Assembly (NCBI RefSeq): GCF_005405925.1
Contig: NZ_BJHV01000001.1
Span: 434,001 to 498,000 of the forward strand
Length of the DNA stretch: 64,000 nt
Source of the DNA: Streptomyces antimycoticus
GTDB lineage: Bacteria > Actinomycetota > Actinomycetes > Streptomycetales > Streptomycetaceae
Direction: 5' to 3'
Both the position numbers and the translations under genes were made by a program. Below the pieces are notes generated by a model. That model was not told the origin of the DNA and ran no database searches. It was given only the letters and a program-made list of their open reading frames with translations. This document shows, piece after piece, positions 44,690 through 55,292 of this stretch; within the stretch, counting starts at the first letter, position 1; every line of letters starts with the position of its first letter.

Positions 44690-45710
44690 ATGGTGGAGCA
44701 GGTGGACGGCGGTGCGGCGTCTCCGGTGCAGGCGGCGGCGCCCCGGCGGGTGGGGCGCTGGGTGGCGCGCTGGGCTCGGGGCGGGTCGCCTTGGACGCGG
44801 GGGCGGGTGCTCGCCGGATTGGCGGTGCTGACGGCCGGGCTGCTGGCGTTTCACCGGGTGGTGCCCAACTCCGTGGGGCATCTGGGCAGTTTGCTGGAAG
44901 CGTTCCTGCCGTGGCTCGGTCTGGTGGTCGTGGTGCTGCTCGGCCCGGCGCTGCTGCGCCGTTCGGCCATCGCGCTGGTGGCCCTGCTCCTGCCGGTGGC
45001 GGCCTGGGCGTACCTTTTCGGCGGGCTGCTCCTGCCCGGGACGAAGCCCGGCCCGCATGACCTGGTCGTGGTGCAGCACAACGTCAGCGACGAGAACACC
45101 GACCCGGCGGGTACGGCCCGTACCCTGGCCGATGCCGGGCCCGATCTCATCGCGCTGGAAGAGCTGGTGCCCACCGCGCTGCCGGTCTACGAGAAGACCC
45201 TCGCCCCGGACTACCCGTACCACGCCGTTCGGGCACCGTCGGACTGTGGTCGAGGCATCCGCTCGCCGACGCCCGGCCGTTGGACATCAAACCCCGGGGA
45301 TCACGGAGGCGTGGAGCCGCGGGCTGCGGACCGTGGTCCACACGCCGCGGGGCGAGATCGCGGCGTACGTCGCGCATCTGCCGTCGGTCCGCGTCGGGCC
45401 GAGTGGCCTCGCGTCCTCCTGGCGTGATGAGAGCGCCGGCCTGTTGGGCAAGGCCATCGCCGCCGAGAAGCGGGATCGGCTGATCCTGCTGGGCGACCTC
45501 AACGGCACCGTCGACGACCGTGGGCTGGCTCCGCTGACCTCACGGATGAACGTCGCGGAGCGGGGCTTCGCCTTCAGCTTCCCCGCGGGCTTCCCGCTGG
45601 CCCGAATCGACCAGGTCATGGCCCGTTCGGCGGCGGTCGGCCACATCCGCACCCTGCCCGCCACCGGTAGCGACCACCTGCCGGTCGCCGCCCGGATCGC
45701 GCTGGGCTGA
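44690..45710 (+). CDS. Membrane-anchored endonuclease/exonuclease/phosphatase protein, two frameshifts in this sequence
   Basis: Three N-terminal hydrophobic helices (about residues 35-115, including LAVLTAGLLAFHRVVP and LGLVVVVLLGPALL) anchor an EEP-fold catalytic domain. It has LVVVQHNVSDENTDP, DLIALEEL (metal Glu), then after two breaks VHTPRGEIAAYVAHLP, RLILLGDLNGTVDDR (Asp-Asn pair) and the final GSDHLPVAARI (Asp-His). The breaks are at 45231-45233 (GGG) and 45292-45299 (CCCCGGGG). One G at each gives a smooth 340-residue protein. It likely cleaves phosphodiesters or lipids outside the cell. Confidence 0.8.
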
Positions 45711-45833
45711 AGCCGCCTCTCGTGCTGTGGCAGCTAAGGGGTGACGGCCAGTCGGGCGCCGCCTCGGGAGCGGTCCCAAGACCCACGGGTTAGAAATACC
45801 GCGCAGGAATCCCCGAAACAGGAGGTCCAACTG

Positions 45834-46205
45834 ATGGGTATCGGTACGCGCTGGACGACCACGACGGCCGCCGCGACCATGACTCTGGTGGGCACACTGG
45901 GACTCGGCCTGATGGCGCCCGTGGCGCAGGCCGCCGCCCACGGGCCGTGCTACGACGGGCGGTGCAAGATCACCGTGTCGAGGCCCACCAACATCGCGGT
46001 CGACAGCCACCGGTTCGGCTTCGGGAAGCTGCGGATCACCCACATCAGCTCCCGGTCCGTGAAGATGTCGGCCACCACTACGGGCGGCGCGCGCCTGAGC
46101 GGCAGCACCAGTCCGGGTGGCACCGTCAGGCTCAACAGCCTGAGCATCCGGGTGCAGTCGGTCAGCGGCCACAAGGCCAAGCTCGTCCTGACACGAGCGT
46201 CCTGA
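45834..46205 (+). CDS. Small secreted protein
   Basis: The 123-residue protein has a signal peptide (TMTLVGTLGLGLMAPVAQAA) and a mature beta-rich domain of about 90 residues starting GPCYDGRCKITVSRP with one Cys pair. It is rich in Ser/Thr/Gly and basic residues. No family is recognised. ATG 45834 follows a strong AGGAGG site. Tandem 14-base repeats overlap its stop codon. Confidence 0.65.
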   Translation: MGIGTRWTTTTAAATMTLVGTLGLGLMAPVAQAAAHGPCYDGRCKITVSRPTNIAVDSHRFGFGKLRITHISSRSVKMSATTTGGARLSGSTSPGGTVRLNSLSIRVQSVSGHKAKLVLTRAS

Positions 46206-46242
46206 CACGGGCGTGCTGACAAGAGCGTGCTGACACGGGCGT
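46187..46242. repeat. Four 14-base tandem repeats across a stop codon
   Basis: Units of the form (C/G)CTGACACGRGCGT start at 46187, 46201, 46215 and 46229. The first contains the last codons of the secreted-protein gene; the rest are downstream. Each unit supplies a TGA. Confidence 0.8.
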
Positions 46243-46265
46243 CCTGAATTCCCGTCCAGCCACGA

Positions 46266-46667
46266 TCACTTTCCGGTGATGTGGGTGGTCAGGCGGGTCA
46301 GCAGGGGCACACAGTCGCGCAGCCGCCGCTGTTCGTCGGGGCTGAGCGCGTCGCTGATGGCGGCGCCCAGCGAAGTGGCGCGCTGCGCGCGTTCCTGCCG
46401 GAGGCGAGCGCGGCCGGTGTCGGTGATGTCCAGCAGGAGCTTGCGGCCGTCGCTGGGATGAGGTTCGGTGCGCACCAGGCCGGCGCCGAGCAGCTCCTTG
46501 ACTGACTTGGCGGCCGACTGGTGGGTCACGCCGCGCCGGTGCGCGAGGTCGGCCGTGGTCTGCGGGCCGCCGCGGTCGAGGTGGCCGAGGATGGCGGCTT
46601 CACCGGAGGGCATGGTGTCGGCGGCCCGCACGGCACGGACGAGTTCCCCGATGGCCTGCCGCAGTCC
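46266..46667 (-). pseudogene. MarR-family regulator lacking its N-terminus
   Basis: The reverse strand encodes a MarR winged helix (GGPQTTADLAHRRGVTHQSA; LVRTEPHPSDGRKLLLDIT) and C-terminal dimerisation helix. The frame upstream still encodes native-looking helix (LRQAIGELVRAVRAAD) but has no start before it runs into the divergent MBL gene near 46665, also missing its start. I infer a deletion that removed the shared promoter and both 5' ends. Translation from the internal ATG at 46631 would give 121 residues without helix 1. Confidence 0.65.
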
Positions 46668-47119
46668 TGCACATCTGGACCAACACGCCCGTCGCCAGGC
46701 AGCTGGACGGCCTCGGCGCCCGCGTCACCGCCGTCGGCGAGGGCGAGGCCTTTACCGCGGCCGGGTTCGATGTGAAGGCATACGGCACGTGGCACGCGGT
46801 CATCCACCCCGACATCCCGCCCATCGGCAACATCGGCTTCCTCATCGACGACGCCCTGTTCCACCCCGGAGACGCGCTCACCGTCCCGGACACCACCGTC
46901 GACACCCTGCTGCTGCCCGTCCACGGCCCCTGGTCCGCCACCGGACAGCTGATCGACTACGTACGAGAGGTGGCCCCGCGGGACACCTACGCCATCCACG
47001 ACGGTGCCCTCAACGACATCGGCACCGCCATGGTCGGCGGGTTCCTGGGCGACAACGGCCCCGGCATCGGGGCCCGCTACCACCGGCTGACCGCGGGCGC
47101 CTCCGTCGACATCGACTGA
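46668..47119 (+). pseudogene. MBL-fold metallo-hydrolase, C-terminal part only
   Basis: The frame from 46670 (HIWTNTPVARQLDGLGARV) to 47119 encodes the second half of a UlaG-like metallo-beta-lactamase-fold protein. It includes YGTWHAVIHPDI, GNIGFLIDDALFHPGD, DTLLLPVHGPWS and ALNDIGTAMVGGFLGD. The HxHxDH metal motif that should precede it is absent, so about 90 N-terminal residues are missing. It abuts the similarly truncated marR gene head to head. Confidence 0.7.
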
Positions 47120-47139
47120 CGCCGAGATCCCCGCCCTCG

Positions 47140-47379
47140 GCCCGGCGATACCGCGGGCGGCACGCTGGTGAGCCGTACGCGGTCCCGCACCGCGTCGGCC
47201 GTGTCGTAGCCATGCCGCGCCGTGTGGCCGCACGGGATGACCGTGACGTCGACGCCGAAGGCCGCCGCGGCCTCGAAGGCCCGGATACGTTCCGTATTGG
47301 CCCAGGACGCTTCGGGACCGCTCAGGTAGGCCACCCGGCGATGGCCGAGCTGGGTGAGGTGACCGCAGACGAGGGCCCC
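47140..47379 (-). pseudogene. LacI-family regulator fragment
   Basis: The reverse strand encodes the middle of a LacI sugar-binding domain: LTQLGHRRVAYLSGPEASW, a NTERIRAFEAAAAFGVDV helix and a following strand. Both the DNA-binding N-terminus and the C-terminal half are absent. It is a decayed remnant between the MBL scrap and the hydroxyacid dehydrogenase gene. Confidence 0.6.
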
Positions 47380-47511
47380 CGTAGAAATCGGCCGAGCACG
47401 CGGGCCTGGCCTCCTCCCCCCCGCCCGGCTCCAGGCGCTGCGCGCGGCCAACGCTCAGGGAGAGGTGATAGCCATGACGGGAACCACGGCACACACAGCA
47501 GAGGGAGCAGC

Positions 47512-48488
47512 ATGACCACAGCCACCTTCACCCTCGTCATGGTCCCCCGCTGCCGGACGAGACACGGTCCTGGCCCGGCAAGCTCATGGAGGCCGTTCCC
47601 GGAATCGAGGTCCTCTGCCCCGAAGGCCCCGAGGACGTCGGTGCCGCGCTGGGCCGCGCCGACGCCGCGTACGGCACACTCACTCCCGAACTCCTGGAAC
47701 GGGCAGGGAACTTGCGCTGGTTGCAGGCTCCGCAGGCGGGGCCTCCTCCCGGCTTCTACCACCCCGCGCTCGTGCGTCATCCGGCGCTGGTGACGAACAT
47801 GCGGGACACGTACACCGACCATGTGGCCACGCACACGCTGGCGTTGGTCCTGGCTCTGGCCCGGCAACTCCCCCACTATGTGCGCGAACAGGCCGCCGCC
47901 AACTGGGCACCGGACTGGTCGGACGGCGGGGTCCTTCCGCTCGGTGAGGCGCGTGCGCTCATCGTCGGTACGGGTGCGGTCGGCGCCGAGACGGGGCGGC
48001 TGCTCGCCGCGTTCGGAACCCGCGTGGAGGGCGTCGATGCCCGGATCACCGAGGCGCCGCCGGGTTTCGACCGGGTTCTGCCCGCCGATCTCCTGGATCG
48101 CGTCCTTCCTGAGGCGGACATCGTGATCCTGACCGTGCCGCACACTCCGCGGACGGAAGGGTTGATGGACACCGGCCGTATCGCGTTGATGAAACAGGGA
48201 GCCTGCCTCATCAACGTCGGCCGCGGTCCCATCGTCCGGCTCGACGACCTGGTCACGGCCTTGGACACGGGGCGTCTGCGGGGCGCCGCCCTCGACGTCA
48301 TGGAGCAGGAGCCGCTGCCGCCGGACCACCCCCTGTGGCGTCACCCCAAAGCACTGATCACCCCCCATGTCGCGGGGGCCGGACCGCACGCCGCGGAGCG
48401 CCGGTTCCAGGTGCTCGCGGATAACGCGCGGCGGTTCGCCGCCGGGCAGCCGTTGATCAACGTAGTGGACAAGTCGCAATGGTTCTGA
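47512..48488 (+). CDS. D-2-hydroxyacid dehydrogenase family protein, one frameshift in this sequence
   Basis: The 325-residue NAD(P)-dependent dehydrogenase interconverts 2-oxo and 2-hydroxy acids. It has LRWLQAPQAGPPPGFYHPAL in the substrate domain, the cofactor loop ARALIVGTGAVGAETGRLLA, the Arg region DIVILTVPHTPRTEG, and the Asp/Glu-His tail LDVMEQEPLPPDHPLWRHP with ALITPHVAG. ATG 47512 follows GAGGGAG. The frame breaks at 47544-47548 (CCCCC); adding C joins FTLVMVPPLPDE to the rest. The LacI fragment upstream may be its lost regulator. Confidence 0.8.
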
Positions 48489-48578
48489 GCGGCATCGGCC
48501 GACAGCCTGCCCTCCGTGCGCTGATGAGGTCAGCGCCTGAGCGAGATCCGATATCGGCCTCGCCGCCTCGCCGTGCCT

Positions 48579-48608
48579 GTTCGCGGCCGTTCGCGGCCGT
48601 TCGCGGCC
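48579..48608. repeat. Three 10-base tandem repeats GTTCGCGGCC
   Basis: Perfect copies start at 48579, 48589 and 48599, about 90 bases past the hydroxyacid dehydrogenase stop. Confidence 0.85.
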
Positions 48609-48690
48609 CCTACGGCCTCATCGCTCCGCCGACCCCAGGGGGGCGGTTTCCTCCGGTCCGTCCCTTGACGGGCCTGTCATGCCCCCACAC

Positions 48691-48927
48691 ATGAAGGAGC
48701 CGCACACGCAGAAGAACTCCGTCGCGGGCAGGACTCCGCGTCGCGCTCTCGTGTTCATCACCGCACCGGCACTCGCCGCCGGCGCCCTGACCTCGGTGCA
48801 GAGCGCGTCGGCCGCTCCGGCGGACGCCGCCGCCCGCCCCGCACCGGCCGCGGCCATCGGCCTGAGCACCGGCTGGAAGCTCCAGCTGCCCGAGCTGAGC
48901 ACCATGCCATGCGGCCGCGGTGAGTAG
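48691..48927 (+). pseudogene. Secreted protein cut short, possibly alginate-lyase-like
   Basis: A Tat-like signal peptide (TPRRALVFITAPALAAGALT, cleavage near SASAAP) is followed by an Ala-rich spacer, and then GLSTGWKLQLPELSTM before a stop at 48925. The WKLQLP element resembles the opening strand of family 7 polysaccharide lyases, but the rest of the roughly 220-residue domain is missing. I infer a truncated remnant. The lyase assignment is weak. Confidence 0.35.
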
Positions 48928-49081
48928 GGGGATGCCGGCTTCCTCCTGGCCGCGGCCTCTGTTGCCGCCGTACACCTGATGCGTGCCGCGAGGGCCCGCC
49001 ATGCCCCGCCTCGCCACGTCCCATCCAACTCCACCCCACGCCATGTGACTGACGTCACGGTATGCGGGAGCCTTGTCTTCA

Positions 49082-49096
49082 GGTCATCATATGACC
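49082..49096. promoter_or_regulatory. Probable operator of the sugar-acid operon
   Basis: GGTCAT-CAT-ATGACC is a perfect 15-base inverted repeat 95 bases upstream of the first gene of the operon. Its size and short spacer suit a FadR-type GntR dimer, and such a regulator ends the operon. A second palindrome, TGACGTCA, lies at 49050-49057. Confidence 0.5.
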
Positions 49097-49190
49097 CGAT
49101 CGCCGCCAAGGCCGGAGGCCGATTGCGCCCTCGGCCGGCACAGCAGGGCGGCGGCGCTCCCCCATAGACACGGCAAGGACGAGGAGGGGC

Positions 49191-50107
49191 ATGAGCGAGC
49201 AGGACAGGCCGGCACAGCCACGCGTGGGCGTGGTGGGGCTCGGGGCCATGGGACTCGGCATGGCTCGCTGCCTGCGGAAGGCGGGCTACGAGGTCGGGGT
49301 CCACGATCTGCGACCGGAGGTGGCCGAGGGCTTCGCCCGCGACGGCGGGACGGCGTTCGCCTCCCCCGGCGACCTGGCGGCCGCGGTGGACGTCGTGGTC
49401 GGTGTCGTGGTCAACGCGGCGCAGGTCGAGTCGGTGCTGTTCGGTGCCGACGGGGCCGCCGCCCGGCTCCGCCCGGGGGCCGTCTTCGTGATGTGCTCCA
49501 CGGTCGACCCGGGCTGGTCCGCTGAGCTCGGGGGCGGCTGGCCGAGCGGGGTGTGCTCTACCTGGACGCCCCCATCTCCGGTGGTGCCGCGCGCGCCGCG
49601 GCCGGAGAGCTGACCATGATGACGTCGGGCTCCGCCGCGGCGTACGCGGTCGCCGACCCGGTGCTCGAGGCCATGAGCGCCACGGTCTACCGCCTGGGTG
49701 AGCAGGCCGGTCTCGGCTCCAAGGTCAAGATCGTGAACCAGTTGCTCGCGGGTGTGCACATCGCCGCCGCGGCCGAGGCGATGGCGCTGGGTCTGAAGGC
49801 CGGTGTGCCGGCCGAGGCGCTCTACGAGGTCATCACGCACAGCGCCGGCAATTCGTGGATGTTCGAGAACCGGATGGCGCATGTGCTCGCCGGTGACTAC
49901 ACGGCCCTCTCCGCGGTCGACATCTTCGTCAAGGACCTGGGGCTCGTCCTCGATTCCGCACGGCCGGAGCGGTTCCCGCTCCCCCTGGCCGCCACGGCTC
50001 ATCAGATGTTCCTCCAGGCGTCGGCGTCGGGTCTGGGTGCCGAGGACGACAGCGCGGTCATCAAGATCTTCCCCGGGATCGACCTGCCGCGGCCGGCGGG
50101 GGCCTGA
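49191..50107 (+). CDS. ltnD: NAD-dependent L-threonate dehydrogenase-like protein, one frameshift in this sequence
   Basis: The 305-residue beta-hydroxyacid dehydrogenase oxidises a four-carbon sugar acid at C2. It has VGVVGLGAMGLGMARCLRKA, VHDLRPEVAEGF (Asp at strand 2 end, NAD), FVMCSTVDPG, the substrate loop YLDAPISGGAARAAAGELT, and the catalytic lysine in GLGSKVKIVNQLLAGVHI. The frame breaks at 49530-49534 (GGGGG); one G joins SAELGG to RLAERGVLYLDAP. ATG 49191 follows GAGGAGGGG. The gene name rests on the operon context (otnK, otnC, otnI, denD), not on sequence alone. Confidence 0.8.
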
Positions 50108-50108
50108 G

Positions 50109-51389
50109 ATGGGAATCCGACTCGGCTGCATCGCCGACGACTTCACCGGCGCCACGGACCTGGCCAACAACCTGGTGCGCGCGGGCATGCGCGTGGTCCA
50201 GCTGATCGATGTGCCGCCCGGCGGCGCCGAGGAACCGGTGGACGCGGACGCCGTGGTCATCGCGCTCAAGTCGCGGACGGTTCCGGCCGCCGACGCCGTC
50301 GAGGCATCGCTGCGGGCCCTCGCCTGGCTGCGGTCCGCGGGCGCCGAGCAGATCTACTTCAAGTACTGCTCCACCTTCGACTCGACACCGGCCGGGAACA
50401 TCGGGCCGGTCACCGAGGCCCTGATGGACGCGCTCGGCACCGACTTCACGATCGCCACGCCCGCGTTCCCCGACAACGGGCGCACGGTCTTCAAGGGCCA
50501 TCTCTTCGTCGGCGACGTGCTGCTCAGCGAGAGCGGTATGCGCCATCACCCGCTCACCCCCATGACCGACCCCAATCTCGTCTCGGTCCTGGGTGCGCAG
50601 ACCACACGGGCGGTCGGCCTGATCGACCACACGGTCGTCGGCCGCGATGCCGAGGCGGTCCGGGCCCGGATCGACGAGCTGCGCGAGCAGGGCACCGGGA
50701 TCGCCATTGCCGACGCCGTCTCCAACGAGGACCTGGTGCGTCTCGGCGCGGCGGTCCAGGGGCTGCCCCTGGTGACCGCCGGTTCGGGCCTGGCCATCGG
50801 GCTGCCCGCGAACTGGGGCTTCACGCCGTCCCACGCCGCCGCACAGCTGCCACCGCCCGGCGGCCACCGGGCCGTCATCTCCGGATCGGTCTCCACCGCC
50901 ACCAACCGCCAGGTCCTGGAGTTCCTGCGCGCCGGCCGGCCCGCGTTCAGCGTGGATCCGCTGCGTATCGCGGCCGGTGAGGACGTGTCCGGCCAGGCCC
51001 TCGCCTTCGCCGAGTCCCACCTGGCCGACGGTCCTGTCCTCTTCTACTCCACGGAGGCGCCCGAGGCGGTCCGCACCGTCCAGAGCAAGCTCGGCGCCAC
51101 CGAGGCCGGCGAACTGGTGGAGCGGACCCTGGCCCGCGTGGCCCAGGGCCTCGTGGAGCGCGGTGTCCGGCAACTCGTCGTGGCGGGCGGCGAGACCTCG
51201 GGAGCGGTCGTCCGGGCGCTCGGCATCACCGGCTTGCGGATCGGGCCGCAGATCGACCCCGGTGTGCCCTGGTGCGCGACGCCGCTTCCCGGCGGGGACA
51301 CGCTCCACATCACCCTGAAGTCCGGCAACTTCGGTGGCCCCGCGTTCTTCACCGACTCGTTCGCCCTGCTCGACCGGGAGGTCTCATGA
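50109..51389 (+). CDS. otnK: 3-oxo-tetronate kinase (four-carbon acid sugar kinase)
   Basis: The 426-residue DUF1537-type kinase phosphorylates 3-oxo-tetronate at O4 with ATP. The N-terminal substrate domain has LGCIADDFTGATDLANNLV, IYFKYCSTFDSTPAGNIGPV and TPAFPDNGRTVFKGHLFVG. The C-terminal nucleotide domain has AVISGSVSTATNRQV, LVVAGGETSGAVVRALGI and LKSGNFGGPAFF. It starts 1 base after the ltnD stop and overlaps otnC by four bases. Confidence 0.9.
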   Translation: MGIRLGCIADDFTGATDLANNLVRAGMRVVQLIDVPPGGAEEPVDADAVVIALKSRTVPAADAVEASLRALAWLRSAGAEQIYFKYCSTFDSTPAGNIGPVTEALMDALGTDFTIATPAFPDNGRTVFKGHLFVGDVLLSESGMRHHPLTPMTDPNLVSVLGAQTTRAVGLIDHTVVGRDAEAVRARIDELREQGTGIAIADAVSNEDLVRLGAAVQGLPLVTAGSGLAIGLPANWGFTPSHAAAQLPPPGGHRAVISGSVSTATNRQVLEFLRAGRPAFSVDPLRIAAGEDVSGQALAFAESHLADGPVLFYSTEAPEAVRTVQSKLGATEAGELVERTLARVAQGLVERGVRQLVVAGGETSGAVVRALGITGLRIGPQIDPGVPWCATPLPGGDTLHITLKSGNFGGPAFFTDSFALLDREVS

Positions 51390-52060
51390 CCGAGCTCCTC
51401 GACGCCGCCGTGGACGAGGCGCGCGACGAGATCGTCCGGGTGGGCACGAGCCTGTTCAACAGGGGCTATGTGCACGCCAGCGCCGGGAACATCAGCGCCC
51501 GGGTCGGCGACGGCCATCTGATCACACCCACCGACGCCGCCCTGGGTTTCCTCGAGCGCGACCGCCTCGCGCTGGTCGACGCCCAGGGTGAGCAGATCGC
51601 GGGCGACCGCGCGAGCAAGACCCTGACGCTCCATCGACGCATCTACGCGGCCGACCCCACGGCCCGCTTCGTCATCCACACCCACTCCACCCACCTGGTC
51701 GCGCTCACCTTGGCCGGTGTGTGGAGCCGGGACGACGTGCTCCCGCCCATCACGCCCTACTTCGTGATGAAGGTCGGGCACGTCCCGCTCATCCCCTACC
51801 ACCGGCCCGGCGACCCGCGCGTGGCCGACCTGGTGACCGCCCGGATCGCCGACCACCAGGCGAGCCACACGCCGATCAGGGCCGTCCTGCTCGACCGGCT
51901 CGGCCCCGTGGTCTGGGGCCCGGACGCGGCCGCCGCCCTCGCCGTCCTCGAAGAACTCGAGGAGACGGCACGCCTCTGGCTCCTGACCGACCGTCGACCG
52001 GAGCCGCTCACCACCGCCGCCATCGACGAGCTGAGGGCCACGTTCGGCGCCGCTTGGTGA
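51386..52060 (+). CDS. otnC: 3-oxo-tetronate 4-phosphate decarboxylase (class II aldolase fold)
   Basis: The 224-residue enzyme decarboxylates 3-oxo-tetronate 4-phosphate to dihydroxyacetone phosphate. It belongs to the class II aldolase/adducin fold with phosphate loop HASAGNISARVGDGHLITP, catalytic Glu region, and the metal histidines in RFVIHTHSTHLVAL. The RIYAADPTA helix precedes them. Its ATG overlaps the otnK stop, so kinase and decarboxylase are translationally coupled. Confidence 0.85.
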   Translation: MTELLDAAVDEARDEIVRVGTSLFNRGYVHASAGNISARVGDGHLITPTDAALGFLERDRLALVDAQGEQIAGDRASKTLTLHRRIYAADPTARFVIHTHSTHLVALTLAGVWSRDDVLPPITPYFVMKVGHVPLIPYHRPGDPRVADLVTARIADHQASHTPIRAVLLDRLGPVVWGPDAAAALAVLEELEETARLWLLTDRRPEPLTTAAIDELRATFGAAW

Positions 52061-52115
52061 CCCGCTTCTCCCCTCCCCGTTCGCAGAATCCCCTGAGCCG
52101 CACAAAGGATTCGTC

Positions 52116-53423
52116 ATGCCCATACCCGCAGTGGCGACCGAGACCCCCGCGCTCGCCCGTGAGAACACGGTCTACCGCAAGGTCGTACGCCGCATCGTCC
52201 CCTTCCTCATCCTCTGCTACGTGGCCTCCTACCTGGACCGGGTCAACGTCGGCTTCGCGAAGCTGCAGATGTCCGACGACCTCGGGTTCAGCGAGGCGGC
52301 GTACGGTCTGGGGGCGGGCCTGTTCTTCATCGGCTATTTCATCCTGGAGGTCCCCTCCAACCTGATGCTGCAACGCGTCGGGGCCCGCACCTGGATCGCC
52401 CGCATCATGATCAGCTGGGGCCTGGTCTCGGCGGCGTTCATGTTCGTCACCAACGAGGCGATGTTCTATGTGCTGAGGTTTCTGCTCGGTGCCGCGGAGG
52501 CGGGGTTCTATCCGGGCGTGATCCTCTACTGCACCTACTGGTTCCCCTCGTACCGCCGGGCCCGGGTGATCGCGATGTTCATGTCGGCGATCCCGGTGGC
52601 GGGCATCTTCGGCAATCCGCTCTCCGGCTGGATCATGGACCACTTCCAGGGCGTGAACGGCTGGCAGGGCTGGCAGTGGATGTTCCTGCTGGAGGCCATC
52701 CCCGCGCTCCTCGTCGGTGTCATCACCCTCTTCTATCTGGACGACAACGTGCGCGCCGCGAAGTGGCTGACCGATGAGGAGAAGTCCGTCGTCGAGCGGG
52801 CGGTCGCCGACGACACCGCGCACCGGGCGGTGGACGGCCGGGTCTGGGACGCCTTCCGCGAGCCCAGGGTGTGGCTGATGTGCCTCATCTACTTCTGCTT
52901 CGTGATGGGCCAGTACGCCCTGACCTTCTGGATGCCCTCGTTCGTCGAGTCCACCGGTATCGAGGGCAACTTCGCGATCGGCGTGCTCAGCGCCGTGCCG
53001 TTCCTGGCCGCGCTCGTCGCGATGAACCTGTTCGGCCGCTCTGCGGACAAACGCCGCGAGCGCCGCTGGCATCTGGTCATCCCGAGCCTCATGGGCGCCG
53101 TCGGATTCTCGCTCTCCGCCGTCTGGAACGGCTCGACCGCGCTGTCCCTGACCGCGCTGTCCATCGCCGCGGCCGGGGTGCTGACCTGCGCTCCGCTGTT
53201 CTGGTCGCTCCCCACCGCGTTCCTGAGCGGCACCGCCGCCGCGGCGGGCCTTGCCATGATCAACTCGGTGGGCAACCTCGCCGGCTTCGTCAGCCCCTAC
53301 ATGATCGGCGCGCTCAAGGACGCCACCGGCTCGGCGTCGATCCCGATGCACGTCCTGGCGTTCAGCCTGGTCGTCGGCGCCGCCGCGGTGCTCACCACCA
53401 AGAAGCACATCGTCAACCGCTGA
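52116..53423 (+). CDS. MFS transporter, anion:cation symporter family
   Basis: The 435-residue, 12-helix transporter resembles the ACS family of organic-acid importers. It has [19 protein letters not shown] in helix 1, [35 protein letters not shown] and [19 protein letters not shown]. Embedded in the operon, it should import threonate, erythronate or a related acid. ATG 52116 has AAAGGA upstream. Confidence 0.85.
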   Translation: MPIPAVATETPALARENTVYRKVVRRIVPFLILCYVASYLDRVNVGFAKLQMSDDLGFSEAAYGLGAGLFFIGYFILEVPSNLMLQRVGARTWIARIMISWGLVSAAFMFVTNEAMFYVLRFLLGAAEAGFYPGVILYCTYWFPSYRRARVIAMFMSAIPVAGIFGNPLSGWIMDHFQGVNGWQGWQWMFLLEAIPALLVGVITLFYLDDNVRAAKWLTDEEKSVVERAVADDTAHRAVDGRVWDAFREPRVWLMCLIYFCFVMGQYALTFWMPSFVESTGIEGNFAIGVLSAVPFLAALVAMNLFGRSADKRRERRWHLVIPSLMGAVGFSLSAVWNGSTALSLTALSIAAAGVLTCAPLFWSLPTAFLSGTAAAAGLAMINSVGNLAGFVSPYMIGALKDATGSASIPMHVLAFSLVVGAAAVLTTKKHIVNR

Positions 53424-53457
53424 CCGGGACGGTCCCGGCCCGAACGCAGGAGCCAGC

Positions 53458-54252
53458 ATGCCGAGGTTCGCCGCGAACCTGTCCATGATGTACACCGAAC
53501 ACGACTTCCTCGACCGCTTCGCCGCGGCGTCGGCGGACGGCTTCGAGGCCGTCGAGTACCTCTTCCCCTACGCGTACGACGCCGCCGAGCTGCGCCGCCG
53601 GCTCGACGACCACGGTCTGAGGCAGGTGCTCTTCAACGCGCCTCCCGGCGCGTGGGAGTCCGGCGAGCGCGGGCTCGCGGCGCTGCCCGGCCGCGAGGCG
53701 GAGGTGCGCTCCGGGGTCGAGCGGGCACTGGAGTACGCGGCGGAGCTCGGCTGCCCACGGGTGCACTTGATGGCCGGGCTGGTGGGGCCCGCACAGGACC
53801 CGGCCGAGCACCGAGACACCTACCTGGCCAACCTCGCCTGGGCCGCGGAGCGGGCCGCCGCGGCGGGCGTGGACATCCTGATCGAGCCGATCAACGGCCG
53901 CGATATGCCCGGGTACTTCCTGAGCCGGCAGGCCGAAGCGCACACCGTGGTACGGGAGGTCGGGGCCCCGAACCTCAAGGTGCAGCTCGACCTCTACCAC
54001 TGCCAGATCGTCGAGGGCGACCTCACCACGACCCTGCGCCGCGACCTGCCCACCGGCCGGGTCGGCCATCTGCAGATCGCGGGCGTGCCCGATCGCCATG
54101 AGCCCGACCGGGGCGAGCTCGACATCCGCCACCTGTTCGGCGTCATCGACGAGCTGGGCTTCGACGGGTGGATCGGCTGCGAGTACATCCCCCGCGCCGG
54201 CACGAGCGAGGGGCTCGGCTGGCGAGACGACTACCGAGGAGAGAACGCATGA
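53458..54252 (+). CDS. otnI: 2-oxo-tetronate isomerase (hydroxypyruvate isomerase family)
   Basis: The 264-residue TIM-barrel enzyme isomerises 2-oxo-tetronate to 3-oxo-tetronate. It has [33 protein letters not shown], the metal Glu in [31 protein letters not shown] (Asp, His), [19 protein letters not shown] and a final IGCEYIPR. These are the classic hydroxypyruvate-isomerase signatures. It links the two dehydrogenases, which make the 2-oxo acid, to the kinase. Four-base overlap with denD. Confidence 0.88.
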   Translation: MPRFAANLSMMYTEHDFLDRFAAASADGFEAVEYLFPYAYDAAELRRRLDDHGLRQVLFNAPPGAWESGERGLAALPGREAEVRSGVERALEYAAELGCPRVHLMAGLVGPAQDPAEHRDTYLANLAWAAERAAAAGVDILIEPINGRDMPGYFLSRQAEAHTVVREVGAPNLKVQLDLYHCQIVEGDLTTTLRRDLPTGRVGHLQIAGVPDRHEPDRGELDIRHLFGVIDELGFDGWIGCEYIPRAGTSEGLGWRDDYRGENA

Positions 54253-55265
54253 GGATCGTCATCACGGGTGGCTTCGGCTTCCTGGGACAGCGGGTCGCCG
54301 CCGCATTGCTCACGGCACGGACGTTCCGCGGTGTGCCGATCGACCGGCTGGTGCTCGCCGACCGTGTCGTGCCGTCCGGTTCGGCAGCGGCCGACCCCCT
54401 CGTGGACGTTGTACGGGGCGACCTGGTCGACCGGCTCGACGAGGTGTTCGCGGAGCCGGTGGATGTGCTGATCCACCTCGCCTCCGCGGTCTCGGCCGAG
54501 TGCGAGGCCGACTTCGACCTCGGTATGAGCGCCAATGTGGACACGACGCGTGCGCTGCTCGAGGCCGCGCGGGCGCAGTCGGCGGCCGGGGGGCCGACGC
54601 CGCGGGTGGTGTTCTCCAGCAGCGTCGCCGTCTACGGATCCGACCCCGCGCTGCCGCTGCCACCGGTCGTCAGCGAGTCGACCCTGCCCACACCGCGGTC
54701 GAGCTACGGGATCCAGAAACTCGTCTGCGAGCAGCTGATCGCGGACTACACCCGCCGCGGTTTCCTCGACGGGCGCGTCGCCCGCCTGATGACCGTGTCG
54801 GTGCGGCCGGGCAAGCCGAACGCGGCCGCCTCCGGCTTCCTGTCCGGCATCATCCGCGAGCCGCTCGCGGGCCTCCCGGCGATCTGCCCGGTCCACCCCG
54901 AGCTGAAGGTGGCCCTGGCCTCGCCACGGCGCACCGTCGAGGGCATCCTGCGTGTCGCGGAAGCCGAGCGCGGCGCCGGGCCGGGCCGGATCGACGGCGG
55001 GGTTCCGGTCAACCTTCCGGCGCTCACGGTCTCGGTCGCCGACATGTTGAGCACGCTGCGGCAGGTGGCCGGGGACGCCGTCGCCGACCTGGTGACGACC
55101 GCGCCCGATCCCGGCGTCGAGGCCCTCGTGGGCTCGTGGCCCGCCGCGTTCGACAACGCGCGCGCCGCCGCGCTCGGGCTGGCACCCGACCCGGACTTCG
55201 CCTCGGTGGTGCGCGACTACCTCGAAGACCACGCCGACGCGGTCGTGGACGGTGCGCACTCTTAG
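54249..55265 (+). CDS. denD: D-erythronate dehydrogenase
   Basis: The 338-residue extended SDR oxidises D-erythronate to 2-oxo-tetronate with NAD. It has [55 protein letters not shown] (Ser), [13 protein letters not shown] (YxxxK) and [20 protein letters not shown], a stretch typical of DenD. It overlaps otnI by four bases. Its presence together with an LtnD-like enzyme suggests that both threonate and erythronate are used. Confidence 0.88.
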   Translation: MRIVITGGFGFLGQRVAAALLTARTFRGVPIDRLVLADRVVPSGSAAADPLVDVVRGDLVDRLDEVFAEPVDVLIHLASAVSAECEADFDLGMSANVDTTRALLEAARAQSAAGGPTPRVVFSSSVAVYGSDPALPLPPVVSESTLPTPRSSYGIQKLVCEQLIADYTRRGFLDGRVARLMTVSVRPGKPNAAASGFLSGIIREPLAGLPAICPVHPELKVALASPRRTVEGILRVAEAERGAGPGRIDGGVPVNLPALTVSVADMLSTLRQVAGDAVADLVTTAPDPGVEALVGSWPAAFDNARAAALGLAPDPDFASVVRDYLEDHADAVVDGAHS

Positions 55266-55292
55266 CGGCCGGGGCGACCAGAACGGTGCCGA

